Shown: positions 17,299-26,177, counted from the first letter of the stretch. The stretch: 64,000 nt of DNA from Robertmurraya sp047302285 (GCF_047302285.1 NZ_CP154845.1:2790001-2854000), one strand, 5' to 3'. Program-made: numbers and translations. Notes: generated by a model from the sequence alone, not told the origin.

Positions 17299-17466
17299 TC
17301 ATTGTACTTCACAAATGATTTCGATTTTTGAAAAAACATCCCTTCTCCAACCTTTATTCTCCATTTCAAGAAAAAAGCCTGCTTGCTCAGCAAACAGGTT
17401 GTAGTGATACGTATGACTGTCATTTTCGCATAAGTGCTCGTTCATCCTTTTACGGCGATTTGCCAT
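17299..17466 (-). CDS. Unrecognised small ORF downstream of spoVS (55 residues or a remnant of a longer gene)
   Basis: From the ATG at 17466 a 55-residue basic frame starting MANRRKRMNEHLCEN and ending ICEVQ is open on the minus strand, and codons look protein-like (many RNY triplets). The frame stays open 75 bases upstream of that ATG. There, in another phase, a TTG at 17515 behind AGGGG begins LETKVL; dropping one T near 17495 would join the two into a protein of about 70 residues. That suggests a frameshifted gene. Against it, a strong terminator (17371-17398) lies within the frame. I do not recognise the product. Confidence 0.35.
   Translation of the reverse strand: MANRRKRMNEHLCENDSHTYHYNLFAEQAGFFLEMENKGWRRDVFSKIEIICEVQ
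17371..17398 (-). terminator. Terminator downstream of spoVS
   Basis: An 8-bp stem (17378-17385 with 17391-17398, one G-T pair), 5-base loop and TTTTTT on the minus strand, about 135 bases behind the spoVS stop. Confidence 0.8.
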
Positions 17467-17531
17467 CGCTTCGTAGCGGACAAATTCAACCTGTTTAGAG
17501 CACTTTAGTTTCCAATTTCCCCTAATTAACT

Positions 17532-17792
17532 TTAGCGCGGTTCAACAATTAACTTAATGGCCGTACGTTCTTCTCCATCAATCAGAATGTCTGTAAAGGC
17601 TGGGATACAAATTAAATCAACTCCGCTAGGTGCCACAAATCCTCTTGCTATTGCTACTGCCTTTACGGCTTGATTCAATGCACCCGCACCTATGGCTTGG
17701 ATTTCCGCAGCTCCTCTTTCCCGCAGAACTCCGGCAAGCGCACCAGCTACAGAATTAGGATTAGATTTTGCTGAAACTTTTAATATTTCCAT
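17532..17792 (-). CDS. spoVS: Stage V sporulation protein S
   Basis: A small Alba-like nucleic-acid-binding-fold protein of 86 residues needed for progress past stage V of sporulation. Sequence is almost invariant in the family: MEILKVSAKSNPNSVAGALAG, then RGAAEIQAIGAGALNQAVKA and the end FTDILIDGEERTAIKLIVEPR. A GAGGAGG ribosome site precedes the ATG. A sigma-H promoter match lies upstream, as known for B. subtilis spoVS. Confidence 0.97.
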   Translation of the reverse strand: MEILKVSAKSNPNSVAGALAGVLRERGAAEIQAIGAGALNQAVKAVAIARGFVAPSGVDLICIPAFTDILIDGEERTAIKLIVEPR

Positions 17793-17868
17793 TCCTAGCT
17801 CCTCCTCGTTTCCCCCTCCTGATGTTCATCTATTGAACAGGTCAGGTATATATGATTCCATTGCTACT

Positions 17869-17898
17869 ATATTCAAATGTTAAATCACATATTCCAGC
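17869..17898 (-). promoter_or_regulatory. Sigma-H promoter of spoVS
   Basis: GCTGGAATA (17890-17898), 12-bp spacer, TTTGAATAT (17869-17877) on the minus strand; this is close to RNAGGAWWW-N11/13-RNNGAATWW with two mismatches. B. subtilis spoVS is sigma-H dependent. Confidence 0.6.
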
Positions 17899-17968
17899 TT
17901 GGACAAAATAATGGAAAATTTGATTCATCATTTGAAGGAGGAGTTAACTTGGAGAACACTAGATTTAA

Positions 17969-18766
17969 TTATGAATAGAACGGGTGATCCTCGTTGATTA
18001 AAATACGCTCGATTTTTTTAGCGAACCCAGTTTTATCATCCAACTGAATTAATACACCACTTAGCTGTGTTCTACCTGTTTTTGGCACTTCAAAACGAAC
18101 CGGTAAGCTCGTTAAAAATCTCTTTAAGACGACTTCACGATCCATTCCAAGAATGCCATCGTACGGTCCTGTCATGCCCACGTCTGATATGTATGCAGTA
18201 CCTTTAGGTAAAACGCGATTATCAGCTGTCTGTACATGAGTATGGGTCCCAACGATCGCAGAAACCCTACCGTCTAAATACCAACCAATTGCTTGCTTTT
18301 CACTTGTTGCCTCACCATGAAAGTCAACAAAGATGAAAGGGGTTCTCTCCCTAGCTTCAGCTACAAGTTCATCCGCTTTCATAAATGGATCATCAATCGC
18401 AGGCATAAATGTACGTCCTTGTAGATTAATGACTGCAATCTCAATTTGATTCATCCGTAGATAAACAATGCCTTTTCCAGGATTATTTTCAGGAAAATTA
18501 GCAGGTCTAACGAGGTATTTAGCATCCTCAATAAACTCGAAAATTTCACGATTATCCCAAGTATGGTTTCCCATTGTAACGGCCTGTGCCCCTACTTCTA
18601 AAAAGCTTCGGTAAATTTTTTCGGTAATCCCTTTGCCACCTGCTGCATTCTCACCATTAATGATGGTGACATGAGGACGATATTTTTCTTTTAACTTTGG
18701 TACATACTCCGTGACCATATCTCGTCCAGGAGAACCAACTACATCACCAATAAACAGTATATCCAT
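17969..18766 (-). CDS. ymdB: Metallophosphoesterase YmdB, cyclic-nucleotide phosphodiesterase
   Basis: A 265-residue binuclear-metal phosphodiesterase linked in B. subtilis to biofilm versus motility decisions. Ligands are seen in order: Asp in FIGDVVG, NGENAAGGKG, GNHTWD, VDFHGEATSEK and VGTHTHVQTAD. The frame is open further upstream, but AAAGGA seven bases before the ATG at 18766 and the conserved start MDILFIGDVVGSPGR decide the start. It follows rny and is separated from it by a terminator hairpin. Confidence 0.95.
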   Translation of the reverse strand: MDILFIGDVVGSPGRDMVTEYVPKLKEKYRPHVTIINGENAAGGKGITEKIYRSFLEVGAQAVTMGNHTWDNREIFEFIEDAKYLVRPANFPENNPGKGIVYLRMNQIEIAVINLQGRTFMPAIDDPFMKADELVAEARERTPFIFVDFHGEATSEKQAIGWYLDGRVSAIVGTHTHVQTADNRVLPKGTAYISDVGMTGPYDGILGMDREVVLKRFLTSLPVRFEVPKTGRTQLSGVLIQLDDKTGFAKKIERILINEDHPFYS

Positions 18767-18812
18767 GTTCAAGTCCTTTCTCGAATCCAACATTCTAATG
18801 GTTCATTATAAC

Positions 18813-18864
18813 AAAAAAGCAAAATAAATAAAACGGTGCATCTGCACCGTTTTATTTATTTTGC
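18813..18864 (-). terminator. Terminator of rny with 21-bp perfect stem
   Basis: Arms 18819-18839 and 18844-18864 are perfectly complementary over 21 bp with a 4-base loop, followed on the minus strand by TTTTTT. The arm nearest the gene includes the last rny codons. Confidence 0.9.
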
Positions 18865-20418
18865 ATATTCAACAGCTCTCGTTTCACGAATAACTGTTAC
18901 TTTTATATGACCTGGATAATCGAGCTCTGCCTCTATTTTCTTGCGAATATCACGAGCAAGGCGATGAGATTCTAAGTCATCAATTTGATCAGGCTTTACA
19001 ATAATACGAACTTCTCTACCAGCTTGAATGGCGAATGATTTCTCAACCCCATCATAGGACTCAGAAATCTCTTCTAGCTTCTCTAAGCGGCGGATATAGT
19101 TTTCTAACGTTTCTCTTCTTGCTCCAGGTCTAGCTGCTGATAAAGCATCTGCAGCTGCTACTAGAACAGCAATGACGGATTGTGGCTCACTATCGCCATG
19201 ATGGGATGCAATACTGTTAATGACAACTGGGTGCTCTTTATATTTCGTTGCAAGCTCTACCCCAATTTCCACGTGACTACCTTCCACTTCATGGTCAATC
19301 GCTTTTCCAATATCATGGAGTAATCCAGCACGACGAGCCAGTGTTTCATCTTCGCCAAGTTCTGCCGCGAGTAGGCCAGAAAGCTGCGCAACCTCAATAG
19401 AGTGCTTGAGTACATTTTGACCGTAGCTTGTACGGAATTTTAGACGACCCAGTATTTTAATTAAATCTGGGTGAAGACCATGTACGCCCACTTCAAAAGT
19501 TGTTTGTTCACCGATTTCACGAATATGCTCATCCACTTCGCGACGAGCTTTATCAACCATCTCTTCAATACGCGCTGGATGAATTCGACCATCTTGAACA
19601 AGCTTTTCTAAAGCAAGTCTAGCTGTTTCTCTTCGAATTGGATCAAATCCAGATAAAATGACCGCTTCCGGAGTATCATCAATAATGAGGTCAATTCCAG
19701 TAAGGGTTTCGAGTGTCCGAATATTACGGCCCTCACGCCCAATGATGCGTCCTTTCATTTCATCATTTGGTAAGCTTACAACTGAAACCGTTGTTTCAGC
19801 TACGTGGTCCGCTGCGCATCTTTGGATGGCTAGTGACAAGATTTCTTTCGCTTTCTTGTCCGCTTCCTCTTTTGCTCTATTCTCACTCTCTTTAACCATT
19901 AAAGCGACTTCAGTGGATAATTCATTATCCATTCGCTCTAAAATGATGGACTTCGCCTCATCACGCGTTAAGCCTGAGATGCGTTCAAGCTCAGATTGTT
20001 GCTTCTTTAAGATCTCGTCCACTTTGCTTTCCATCTCTTCAATATGCTGTTGTCTTTTGTTAAGAGAATCGTCCCTCTTTTCTAATAGTGATTCGCGTTT
20101 ATCTAACGACTCATCTTTTCGATCTAAGTTTTCCTCTTTTTGCATTAAACGATTTTCTTGTTTTTGCAACTCATTTCTTCGATCACGAATTTCACGTTCA
20201 GCTTCTGTTCGAAGCTTGTGAATTTCATCCTTTGCTTCAAGCAGAGCTTCCTTTTTTGTAGAGTCCGCATCACGCTTTGCATCCTCTAAAATTTGCTCCG
20301 CCGCATCTTTTGCACCTGCAATCTTTGCTTCAGCAACGGATTTACGAACAAAATAGCCAACAACTGCACCGACGAATAGGCCAAGCAAAATGGAGATGAT
20401 TATAAATACTAAATCCAT
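18856..20418 (-). CDS. rny: Ribonuclease Y
   Basis: Membrane-anchored endoribonuclease that starts mRNA decay. From the second of two adjacent ATGs it has 520 residues, as in B. subtilis. The order is an N-terminal membrane span (about 3-24), a long charged coiled coil (about 30-200), a KH domain with GRIIGREGRNIRTLE, and an HD domain with HSIEVA and HDIGKAIDHE. AGGAGG lies four bases before the first ATG (20421) and seven before the second (20418), so the second is the better start. Confidence 0.96.
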   Translation of the reverse strand: MDLVFIIISILLGLFVGAVVGYFVRKSVAEAKIAGAKDAAEQILEDAKRDADSTKKEALLEAKDEIHKLRTEAEREIRDRRNELQKQENRLMQKEENLDRKDESLDKRESLLEKRDDSLNKRQQHIEEMESKVDEILKKQQSELERISGLTRDEAKSIILERMDNELSTEVALMVKESENRAKEEADKKAKEILSLAIQRCAADHVAETTVSVVSLPNDEMKGRIIGREGRNIRTLETLTGIDLIIDDTPEAVILSGFDPIRRETARLALEKLVQDGRIHPARIEEMVDKARREVDEHIREIGEQTTFEVGVHGLHPDLIKILGRLKFRTSYGQNVLKHSIEVAQLSGLLAAELGEDETLARRAGLLHDIGKAIDHEVEGSHVEIGVELATKYKEHPVVINSIASHHGDSEPQSVIAVLVAAADALSAARPGARRETLENYIRRLEKLEEISESYDGVEKSFAIQAGREVRIIVKPDQIDDLESHRLARDIRKKIEAELDYPGHIKVTVIRETRAVEYAK

Positions 20419-20535
20419 CATTTCACCTCCTCTTGCTATGAACTTTTGTTTTTACGTTTCTAAACTGTCGGCATGTACATTGTCAAACATCAATATACAG
20501 CACAAAGGCTTTTTCACGTTTTTATCATTATAAAA

Positions 20536-20563
20536 ATTGTAAAATATACATATTAATTGTAAA
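20536..20563 (-). promoter_or_regulatory. Candidate rny promoter
   Basis: TTTACA (20558-20563) and TACAAT (20536-20541) on the minus strand, 16 bp apart. Another weak option, TTGACA near 20480, lies closer to the gene. The rest of the 365-bp gap between rny and recA shows only the recA terminator. Confidence 0.35.
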
Positions 20564-20696
20564 GGTGTGAATTTTTATTGTCAAGTGCTTGTCTTGTCTG
20601 CTTTTTCCAGCGCAAATTCAGGTGGATATTCTATGGCCAGTTCGTTATGTAGAAGTGACCAAACAGACTTCACCCAGCTATAAAAAATGACACACA

Positions 20697-20726
20697 AAAC
20701 AGCAAAGCGTATAAGCTTTGCTGTTT
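20697..20726 (-). terminator. Terminator-like hairpin behind recA
   Basis: A perfect 12-bp stem (20697-20708 with 20715-20726), 6-base loop, T-rich 3' arm but little T tail on either strand. It lies 60 bases behind the recA stop. Confidence 0.7.
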
Positions 20727-20785
20727 CAGATAATGTTTATAAAGCTAGCGTACTACTAGCACACACTTCATGAATTAAGTAGAAA

Positions 20786-21829
20786 TTAATCTACAAGATC
20801 AAAAGTTTCTTGATCTTCGTCCTGTGCATCAATCACTTTAACACCATCTAAGCCGTAATGTTCGCGGATCTTTTGCTGAATCTCAAGGCGAACCTCTGGA
20901 TTTTCTTTTAAATAAAGCTTCGCATTTTCACGGCCTTGGCCAAGACGTTCATCGTTATAGGAATACCAAGAGCCACTCTTTTGGACAATATCAGCCTCAG
21001 AACCTAAGTCGATGATCTCGCCCTCTTTTGAGATTCCTTCTCCGTACATAATATCCACTTCTGCCACGCGGAACGGTGGAGCTACTTTATTTTTCACGAC
21101 TTTGATCTTTGTCTTATTCCCAACCATGTCATTGCCTTGCTTTAATGATTCTGCACGACGAACTTCTAAACGTACAGAAGAATAGAATTTCAGAGCACGT
21201 CCTCCAGGTGTTACCTCAGGATTTCCAAACATGACCCCTACCTTTTCACGAATCTGGTTGATAAAGATAGCAATGGTTTTAGACTTATTGATGGCACCAG
21301 ATAGTTTACGAAGAGCTTGAGACATTAGACGAGCTTGTAGACCTACGTGAGAGTCTCCCATTTCCCCTTCAATTTCCGCCTTCGGTACAAGGGCGGCAAC
21401 AGAGTCAATAACAAGAATATCGACCGCTCCACTTCTTACAAGCGCTTCAGCAATTTCAAGTGCTTGCTCACCAGTATCAGGTTGTGACAATAGTAATTCA
21501 TCAATATTAACCCCAAGCTTAGAAGCGTAAACTGGATCTAAAGCATGTTCCGCATCGATAAATGCAGCTTGTCCCCCTTCAGCTTGAACTTCTGCAATAG
21601 CGTGCAAGGCAACAGTTGTTTTACCTGAACTTTCAGGTCCATAAATTTCGATAATACGCCCACGAGGATATCCACCAATTCCAAGAGCTGCATCTAACGC
21701 TAAAGAGCCACTTGGAGAAGTTGAGATTTGACGATCTGTTTGTTCACCCAATTTCATGATGGAACCTTTACCAAATTGTTTTTCTATTTGTTTCAACGCC
21801 ATTTCTAAGGCTGCTTGACGATCACTCAC
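20786..21829 (-). CDS. recA: Recombinase RecA
   Basis: ATP-dependent strand-exchange protein and co-protease for LexA cleavage. 347 residues: Walker A GPESSGKTT (Lys70), Walker B DILVIDSVAAL, and loop L2 region FINQIREKVGVMFGNPEVTPGG. The start codon is GTG at 21829, eight bases behind AGGAGG; no in-frame ATG is near. A SOS box and a good vegetative promoter lie upstream. The C-terminal tail is acidic, as usual. Confidence 0.98.
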   Translation of the reverse strand: MSDRQAALEMALKQIEKQFGKGSIMKLGEQTDRQISTSPSGSLALDAALGIGGYPRGRIIEIYGPESSGKTTVALHAIAEVQAEGGQAAFIDAEHALDPVYASKLGVNIDELLLSQPDTGEQALEIAEALVRSGAVDILVIDSVAALVPKAEIEGEMGDSHVGLQARLMSQALRKLSGAINKSKTIAIFINQIREKVGVMFGNPEVTPGGRALKFYSSVRLEVRRAESLKQGNDMVGNKTKIKVVKNKVAPPFRVAEVDIMYGEGISKEGEIIDLGSEADIVQKSGSWYSYNDERLGQGRENAKLYLKENPEVRLEIQQKIREHYGLDGVKVIDAQDEDQETFDLVD

Positions 21830-21885
21830 TATAAATTCCTCCTTATTTCTACCAATCGGTTCATCTCTATTAAAAACCTATCTCT

Positions 21886-21914
21886 AATATAACTGTTTTC
21901 CGCTCATTTGTCGA
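21886..21914 (-). promoter_or_regulatory. recA promoter
   Basis: TCGACA (21909-21914) and TATATT (21886-21891) on the minus strand, spacer 17 bp, giving a leader of roughly 50 bases. Confidence 0.7.
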
Positions 21915-21923
21915 GAAAAAAAT

Positions 21924-21937
21924 CGAACATCCATTCG
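21924..21937. promoter_or_regulatory. LexA (SOS) box of recA
   Basis: CGAACATCCATTCG fits the Gram-positive box CGAAC-N4-GTTCG with one mismatch, ten bases upstream of the -35. Confidence 0.75.
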
Positions 21938-22044
21938 TTTTTTTTAACCTGAATAAATCCCTAAAATTTCAACTTTATATAGGGGAAAGACAGCATTTCA
22001 GTCCGAATTAGATCTGGATTGAAATCATTTCCTCCAATATCTGA

Positions 22045-22085
22045 AAATAAAAATCACAGGATCGATTAGTTTCGATCCTGTGATT
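22045..22085 (-). terminator. Terminator of cinA
   Basis: A perfect 14-bp stem (22052-22065 with 22072-22085) overlapping the end of cinA, followed by TTTATTTTC on the minus strand. Confidence 0.8.
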
Positions 22086-23319
22086 CCTTTAAAGTTTTGA
22101 GGAGGAAATGACATCCATGTTTAATTGTTCTAATACGGATTCCTTCTCTCGTACCTGCTAACTGCAGTTGCTCATATATTGGCTCTTGTCCTTTTATAGA
22201 AATGCCGATAAAGACCATCCCAACAGGTTTTCCTTCTTGCTTTGCTGGTCCAGCTACACCTGTAAAGCTGATGCCAATATCTGTTTGGATAATGGAGCGA
22301 ACATTTTCAGCAAGTTCCATCGCACATGCGGCACTTACTGCCCCATCCGTATCGGTTGTTTCCTCATTCACTTTAAGAACATGATTCTTCACTTCAGTAG
22401 CGTAGCAAACAACTCCACCTTTAAAAACATCCCCCGCTCCAGAGATCGATGTTATTTCCTGTTGAAAAAGACCCCCTGTCAGGCTTTCTGCACATGCAAT
22501 GGATAAATCCCGAGCATCCAATTCTCGAAATAACTCATTCATCAAAGAAGTGGAATCGTATCCATAGAAATATTCTCCCACCCTTGAGAGAATCTGTTGC
22601 TCCGTATCATCGATTAGTTGATTTGCGAGCTTTTCATTGTTAGCCTTTGCTGTCAATCTGAGCGTAACCTCGCCATCTGCAGCAAGTGGCGCAATCGTTG
22701 GATTTTGTTGCCCATCAATTAGATCTTCAATTTCCGTCTCCAACGTTGATTCTCCAATTCCAAAAAATCGTAAGACACGAGAAACGATTTTGTCATTGGT
22801 AGGCTGATTCTTCAAAATCTCTTTTTCACCATATTGTAGATACATAGGTTCTAACTCTTTAGGTGGTCCTGGGAATAACATATATGTTCGATTATTAACA
22901 GTCGCCACCATCCCAGGCGCCATTCCATGATCATTTGGAAGGACAGTTGCACCTTCTAATACAAGCGCTTGTTTCCGATTATTCTCTGTCATGACTCGAT
23001 TCGTCGTTTGAAAATATTCCTCTATCGACTTTAGGGCAACTTCGTCATGAACTAAAGGTTTTCCTAAGTGAGATGCGATCGTCTCTTTTGTTAAATCATC
23101 CTTTGTCGGTCCGAGTCCGCCTGTCATAATAATCAGATCGGCCCTGCTTTCAGCATTTTCAAGGACAAGCTTCAAGCGTTCTGGATTATCACCGACCACT
23201 GTATGATAATAAACATTCACACCAATGTTCGCAAGTTGCTTCGACAGAAATTGAGCATTCGTATTGACAATCTGACCGAGTAATAACTCTGAACCAACTG
23301 CAATAATTTCTGCATTCAT
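22066..23319 (-). CDS. cinA: CinA, competence/damage-inducible protein
   Basis: 417 residues with an N-terminal molybdopterin-binding-like domain (ADP-ribose pyrophosphatase-like; GSELLLGQIVNTNA, IMTGGLGPTKDD) and a C-terminal CinA domain (about from 255; CAESLTGG, FKGGVVCYATEVK), related to nicotinamide-mononucleotide deamidases. Expressed with recA in competence in several bacteria; here each has its own terminator. Start ATG at 23319 follows AGGAG by eight bases; the upstream in-frame GTG at 23328 overlaps that site. Confidence 0.94.
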   Translation of the reverse strand: MNAEIIAVGSELLLGQIVNTNAQFLSKQLANIGVNVYYHTVVGDNPERLKLVLENAESRADLIIMTGGLGPTKDDLTKETIASHLGKPLVHDEVALKSIEEYFQTTNRVMTENNRKQALVLEGATVLPNDHGMAPGMVATVNNRTYMLFPGPPKELEPMYLQYGEKEILKNQPTNDKIVSRVLRFFGIGESTLETEIEDLIDGQQNPTIAPLAADGEVTLRLTAKANNEKLANQLIDDTEQQILSRVGEYFYGYDSTSLMNELFRELDARDLSIACAESLTGGLFQQEITSISGAGDVFKGGVVCYATEVKNHVLKVNEETTDTDGAVSAACAMELAENVRSIIQTDIGISFTGVAGPAKQEGKPVGMVFIGISIKGQEPIYEQLQLAGTREGIRIRTIKHGCHFLLKTLKESQDRN

Positions 23320-23364
23320 CCAAAACACTCCTAACTATGAAAGTTTAGTATGACCTATATTCTA

Positions 23365-23943
23365 TTACTTTGAATTGATAAAAACATGTTTGTTTTTACT
23401 AAAATAATCCCAGCCAGACCAAACTGTAAAGAATGTAGCTACCCATAGTGCGATGTCCGCAAATGGTAGGGAGAGTAATTCAAAAATCATATTATGTAAT
23501 AGCAATGCTGAGATCGCAATAATTTGTGTCCACGTTTTGATTTTCCCAAGCATATTGGCTGCAACGATTTCCCCTTCTCCAGCTAATATCGCTCTGAGTC
23601 CTGTGACAGCAAATTCTCTACTTATAATCAAAATAACAATCCATGAAGTTGCCATTCCGATTTGAACGAGAACAATTAGCGCCGCAGAGACCAATAATTT
23701 ATCTGCTAACGGATCTAAGAACTTTCCTAGATTGGTCACTTGATTTAATTTCCGTGCGTAGTATCCATCAATCCAATCCGTTGTTGAAGCAATAATGAAG
23801 ATCAATGCTCCTACAAAATGGGCAACAGGAAGTTCCACTCCAAGAAACCTCATATCTCCCCACGAGAAAGGGTATAGCATAATAATCAAAAATAAAGGGA
23901 TAAGTAGAATTCTTGAGACAGTTATTTTATTTGGCAAATTCAT
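23365..23943 (-). CDS. pgsA: CDP-diacylglycerol-glycerol-3-phosphate 3-phosphatidyltransferase
   Basis: Makes phosphatidylglycerophosphate, the step to phosphatidylglycerol, in the cell membrane. 192 residues with about four to five spans and the CDP-alcohol transferase motif DG-x2-AR-x8-G-x3-D-x3-D, seen as DGYYARKLNQVTNLGKFLDPLAD. Lies between rodZ and cinA as in B. subtilis. Confidence 0.95.
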   Translation of the reverse strand: MNLPNKITVSRILLIPLFLIIMLYPFSWGDMRFLGVELPVAHFVGALIFIIASTTDWIDGYYARKLNQVTNLGKFLDPLADKLLVSAALIVLVQIGMATSWIVILIISREFAVTGLRAILAGEGEIVAANMLGKIKTWTQIIAISALLLHNMIFELLSLPFADIALWVATFFTVWSGWDYFSKNKHVFINSK

Positions 23944-24012
23944 TTGATTTACCCTCCAACTTTTAAAAATTTACATCAATAATGTGATAATTCATTCAAT
24001 TGTTATGCGAAA

Positions 24013-24043
24013 GCGAAAAATAGTCACCGAATCGATGACTATT
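24013..24043 (-). terminator. Weak terminator hairpin after rodZ
   Basis: An 8-bp stem (24019-24026 with 24036-24043) over the rodZ end with TTTCGC following on the minus strand; probably partial, since pgsA follows. Confidence 0.45.
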
Positions 24044-24926
24044 CAGAAGCTTTCATGTAACGGATCGTAATGTCTTGAACAATTTGACTTTCAGGCGCAG
24101 CGTATTCAAGTTTTTCATCATTCACATAGATCTCAGTGTTTTTTGAATTTCCAACTTTAATCACTACTTCTTCTTCATTTGTTAAATCTTCTGTATGGTC
24201 GACTGTACCTTCTGTAGATAGCAGTCCTTTAAAGAATGATTGACCTGCTCCATTCTTTATCTCAACCCAAGTTTCACCAGTTGAAACGAGCTTTAATTCA
24301 AATTTATCAGCATTGTTTAGCTCATAAGTGGTCCTTCTTCCTTGAGATTCTGCCACTGTAATTTCTTGTTCTGGTGTAACCTCTTCTTCTACATCAGTTT
24401 CCTCTGTTCTTTCTTGCTCATCTGTAGCAGTCTCATCTTCTTTTGGTTCTTCTTCTGGTTCTCGCGTGAGATTCTCATCATAGGAAGCCTGCTCATTGTT
24501 AATATCTGCTACATCATTCGGGTCATTTGCTCCATCTTTAGGATAAAAATACCAAATGACAGCAAGGGCACCGATAATAAAGAAAAATACTAATATTTTC
24601 GGAAGGATATCAAAGAATTTCGAATTGCCTCCAGTGATCGTTTTTCGACTTTGAACTCGGGAAAGTTTTTCTGGAATATCATCTTTGAAAGAAGCTGGGA
24701 CATCCGCTTGATATTGCTCGAACAATTCCTCTGGCTCTAAATCGACTGCTTCCGCATATTGTTTTATAAATGCTCGGACATAAAATGGCCCAGGCATCAT
24801 ACTATAGTTTCCTTCTTCTATTCCCTCTAAATATCTTTTTTGAATTTTCGTCACTGCTTGTAAATCATCTAAGCTCATATCTTTTTCAAGACGAGCTTCC
24901 TTCAATCGATTCCCTAGTTCTGTCAA
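24039..24926 (-). CDS. rodZ: RodZ/YmfM cell-shape protein
   Basis: Bitopic membrane protein linking MreB to the wall elongation machinery. 295 residues: an N-terminal helix-turn-helix (LGNRLKEARLEKDMSLDDLQAVTKIQKRYLEGIEEG, about 4-40), one membrane span near residues 110-127 (ILVFFFIIGALAVIWYFYP), an acidic Glu/Thr-rich stalk (about 135-190), and the extracellular RodZ C-terminal domain. Confidence 0.92.
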   Translation of the reverse strand: MTELGNRLKEARLEKDMSLDDLQAVTKIQKRYLEGIEEGNYSMMPGPFYVRAFIKQYAEAVDLEPEELFEQYQADVPASFKDDIPEKLSRVQSRKTITGGNSKFFDILPKILVFFFIIGALAVIWYFYPKDGANDPNDVADINNEQASYDENLTREPEEEPKEDETATDEQERTEETDVEEEVTPEQEITVAESQGRRTTYELNNADKFELKLVSTGETWVEIKNGAGQSFFKGLLSTEGTVDHTEDLTNEEEVVIKVGNSKNTEIYVNDEKLEYAAPESQIVQDITIRYMKASE

Positions 24927-25063
24927 TTTGTAACACCTTCCAACTGAGTAAATTTCATTATATGTCTATTAGCACTTATCCGATTATCACTTAGGACCTT
25001 TTTAGACACATAATTTTAACCCTCTATCTTATTCTTCAGGATGAATTTATCGAAAAACCAAGC

Positions 25064-25855
25064 CTAAAAATCAAAACCACCAAAATCGGAGTCTGAAAAC
25101 ATATTATTTTTTTCAACAATCTCGTATGTAATTTCTTGTTCTGACTCATCTCGAAGTTCAATAATATAATCGAAATCATCCAAAGTATATTCAGTATTTT
25201 GCACAAATATATCAGGATGCTCCACAACTTTTACAGCAGGAAGCCGCATAATCTCCCTTACTAATTGCCAATGTCGTTCATTGGCTCGTCTCGTTGAAAC
25301 AATCCCATCAATGATAAATAGATTATCTTCGCTGTATTCATCCTCAATTAATTTATTGCGGATCGTTTGTTTCAATAAAGTAGATGATACAAACAGCCAT
25401 CTCTTATTTGCACAAACACTCGCAGCCACTACAGATTCTGTTTTTCCTACTCTTGGCATTCCTCGAATACCAATCAGCTTGTGACCATCCTTCTTAAATA
25501 ATTCTGCCATAAAATCAACTAATAATCCAAGCTCATCACGGACAAAGCGGAAAGTCTTTTTATCATCTGCATCTCTTTGTATGTATCGTCCGTGTCGAAC
25601 AGCTAATCGATCTCTTAGCTTAGGGACACGGAGCTTAATTAATCTTATTGTATCCATTGTATGTAAAATAGACTCAAGTCTAACAATTTGATCATGGTTT
25701 TTAGCTAAGATTAACAGCCCACGTCGACCTTCGTCAACTCCATTAATCGTCACGATATTAATAGATAGCATTCCTAATAGTGACGAAATATCACCAAGTA
25801 GTCCAGGGCGATTTGTAGTTATTTCATATTCTAAGTACCATTCTTGCTTTTCCAT
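25064..25855 (-). CDS. ymfK: YmfK-family protein (DUF3388)
   Basis: 263 residues of unknown function, conserved between ymfJ and rodZ in Bacillus. The N-terminal third looks like an ACT-type ligand-binding domain (TTNRPGLLGDISSLLGMLSINIVTINGVDEGRRGLLI). The middle has a P-loop-like GMPRVGKTESVVAA near residue 137. GGAGGT precedes the ATG. A 48-residue ORF ends eleven bases upstream, its stop overlapping this ribosome site. Confidence 0.88.
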   Translation of the reverse strand: MEKQEWYLEYEITTNRPGLLGDISSLLGMLSINIVTINGVDEGRRGLLILAKNHDQIVRLESILHTMDTIRLIKLRVPKLRDRLAVRHGRYIQRDADDKKTFRFVRDELGLLVDFMAELFKKDGHKLIGIRGMPRVGKTESVVAASVCANKRWLFVSSTLLKQTIRNKLIEDEYSEDNLFIIDGIVSTRRANERHWQLVREIMRLPAVKVVEHPDIFVQNTEYTLDDFDYIIELRDESEQEITYEIVEKNNMFSDSDFGGFDF

Positions 25856-25866
25856 GGAAAACCTCC

Positions 25867-26013
25867 TTAGAAGTAGAAATAAGGAGCGCCTGTTCCAAGG
25901 TGATCATGAGGTCTTTTAATCGAATAAACTTCATCAGCTTGGAAAGAGCAGTTACTGGCATTCTCCAAATTATTCTCTTGTTCGACAAATTCACCAAAAT
26001 TAAGCAAATTCAT
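25867..26013 (-). CDS. Unrecognised 48-residue ORF upstream of ymfK
   Basis: ATG at 26013 to TAA at 25867. The peptide starts MNLLNFGEFVEQENN and ends LGTGAPYFYF; codons are strongly RNY-like. The stop codon TAA is part of the TAAGGAGG that serves ymfK, the usual sign of a coupled gene. Against it, the ATG has no clear ribosome site. I do not recognise the family. It fills most of the 360-bp gap between ymfK and ymfJ; the rest of the gap holds only the ymfJ terminator. Confidence 0.45.
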   Translation of the reverse strand: MNLLNFGEFVEQENNLENASNCSFQADEVYSIKRPHDHLGTGAPYFYF

Positions 26014-26177
26014 CTAGCTACTATAATAAAGGATTTTCTATGAATATGAAAGAAAAAAACAAGTTCAAGTTTAATATTAAAGCAAATCAATACAATTTTA
26101 TTCGCTTCACCATGTAGAAGAGCGTTTTCTTGTTATAAAATATCATATAATTGCTACTTTTCAGTTCCTTAACGATT

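Noticed and set aside
25036..25227. 63-codon minus-strand frame overlapping the 3' end of ymfK
   Set aside because: Shadow frame within ymfK, without ribosome site.
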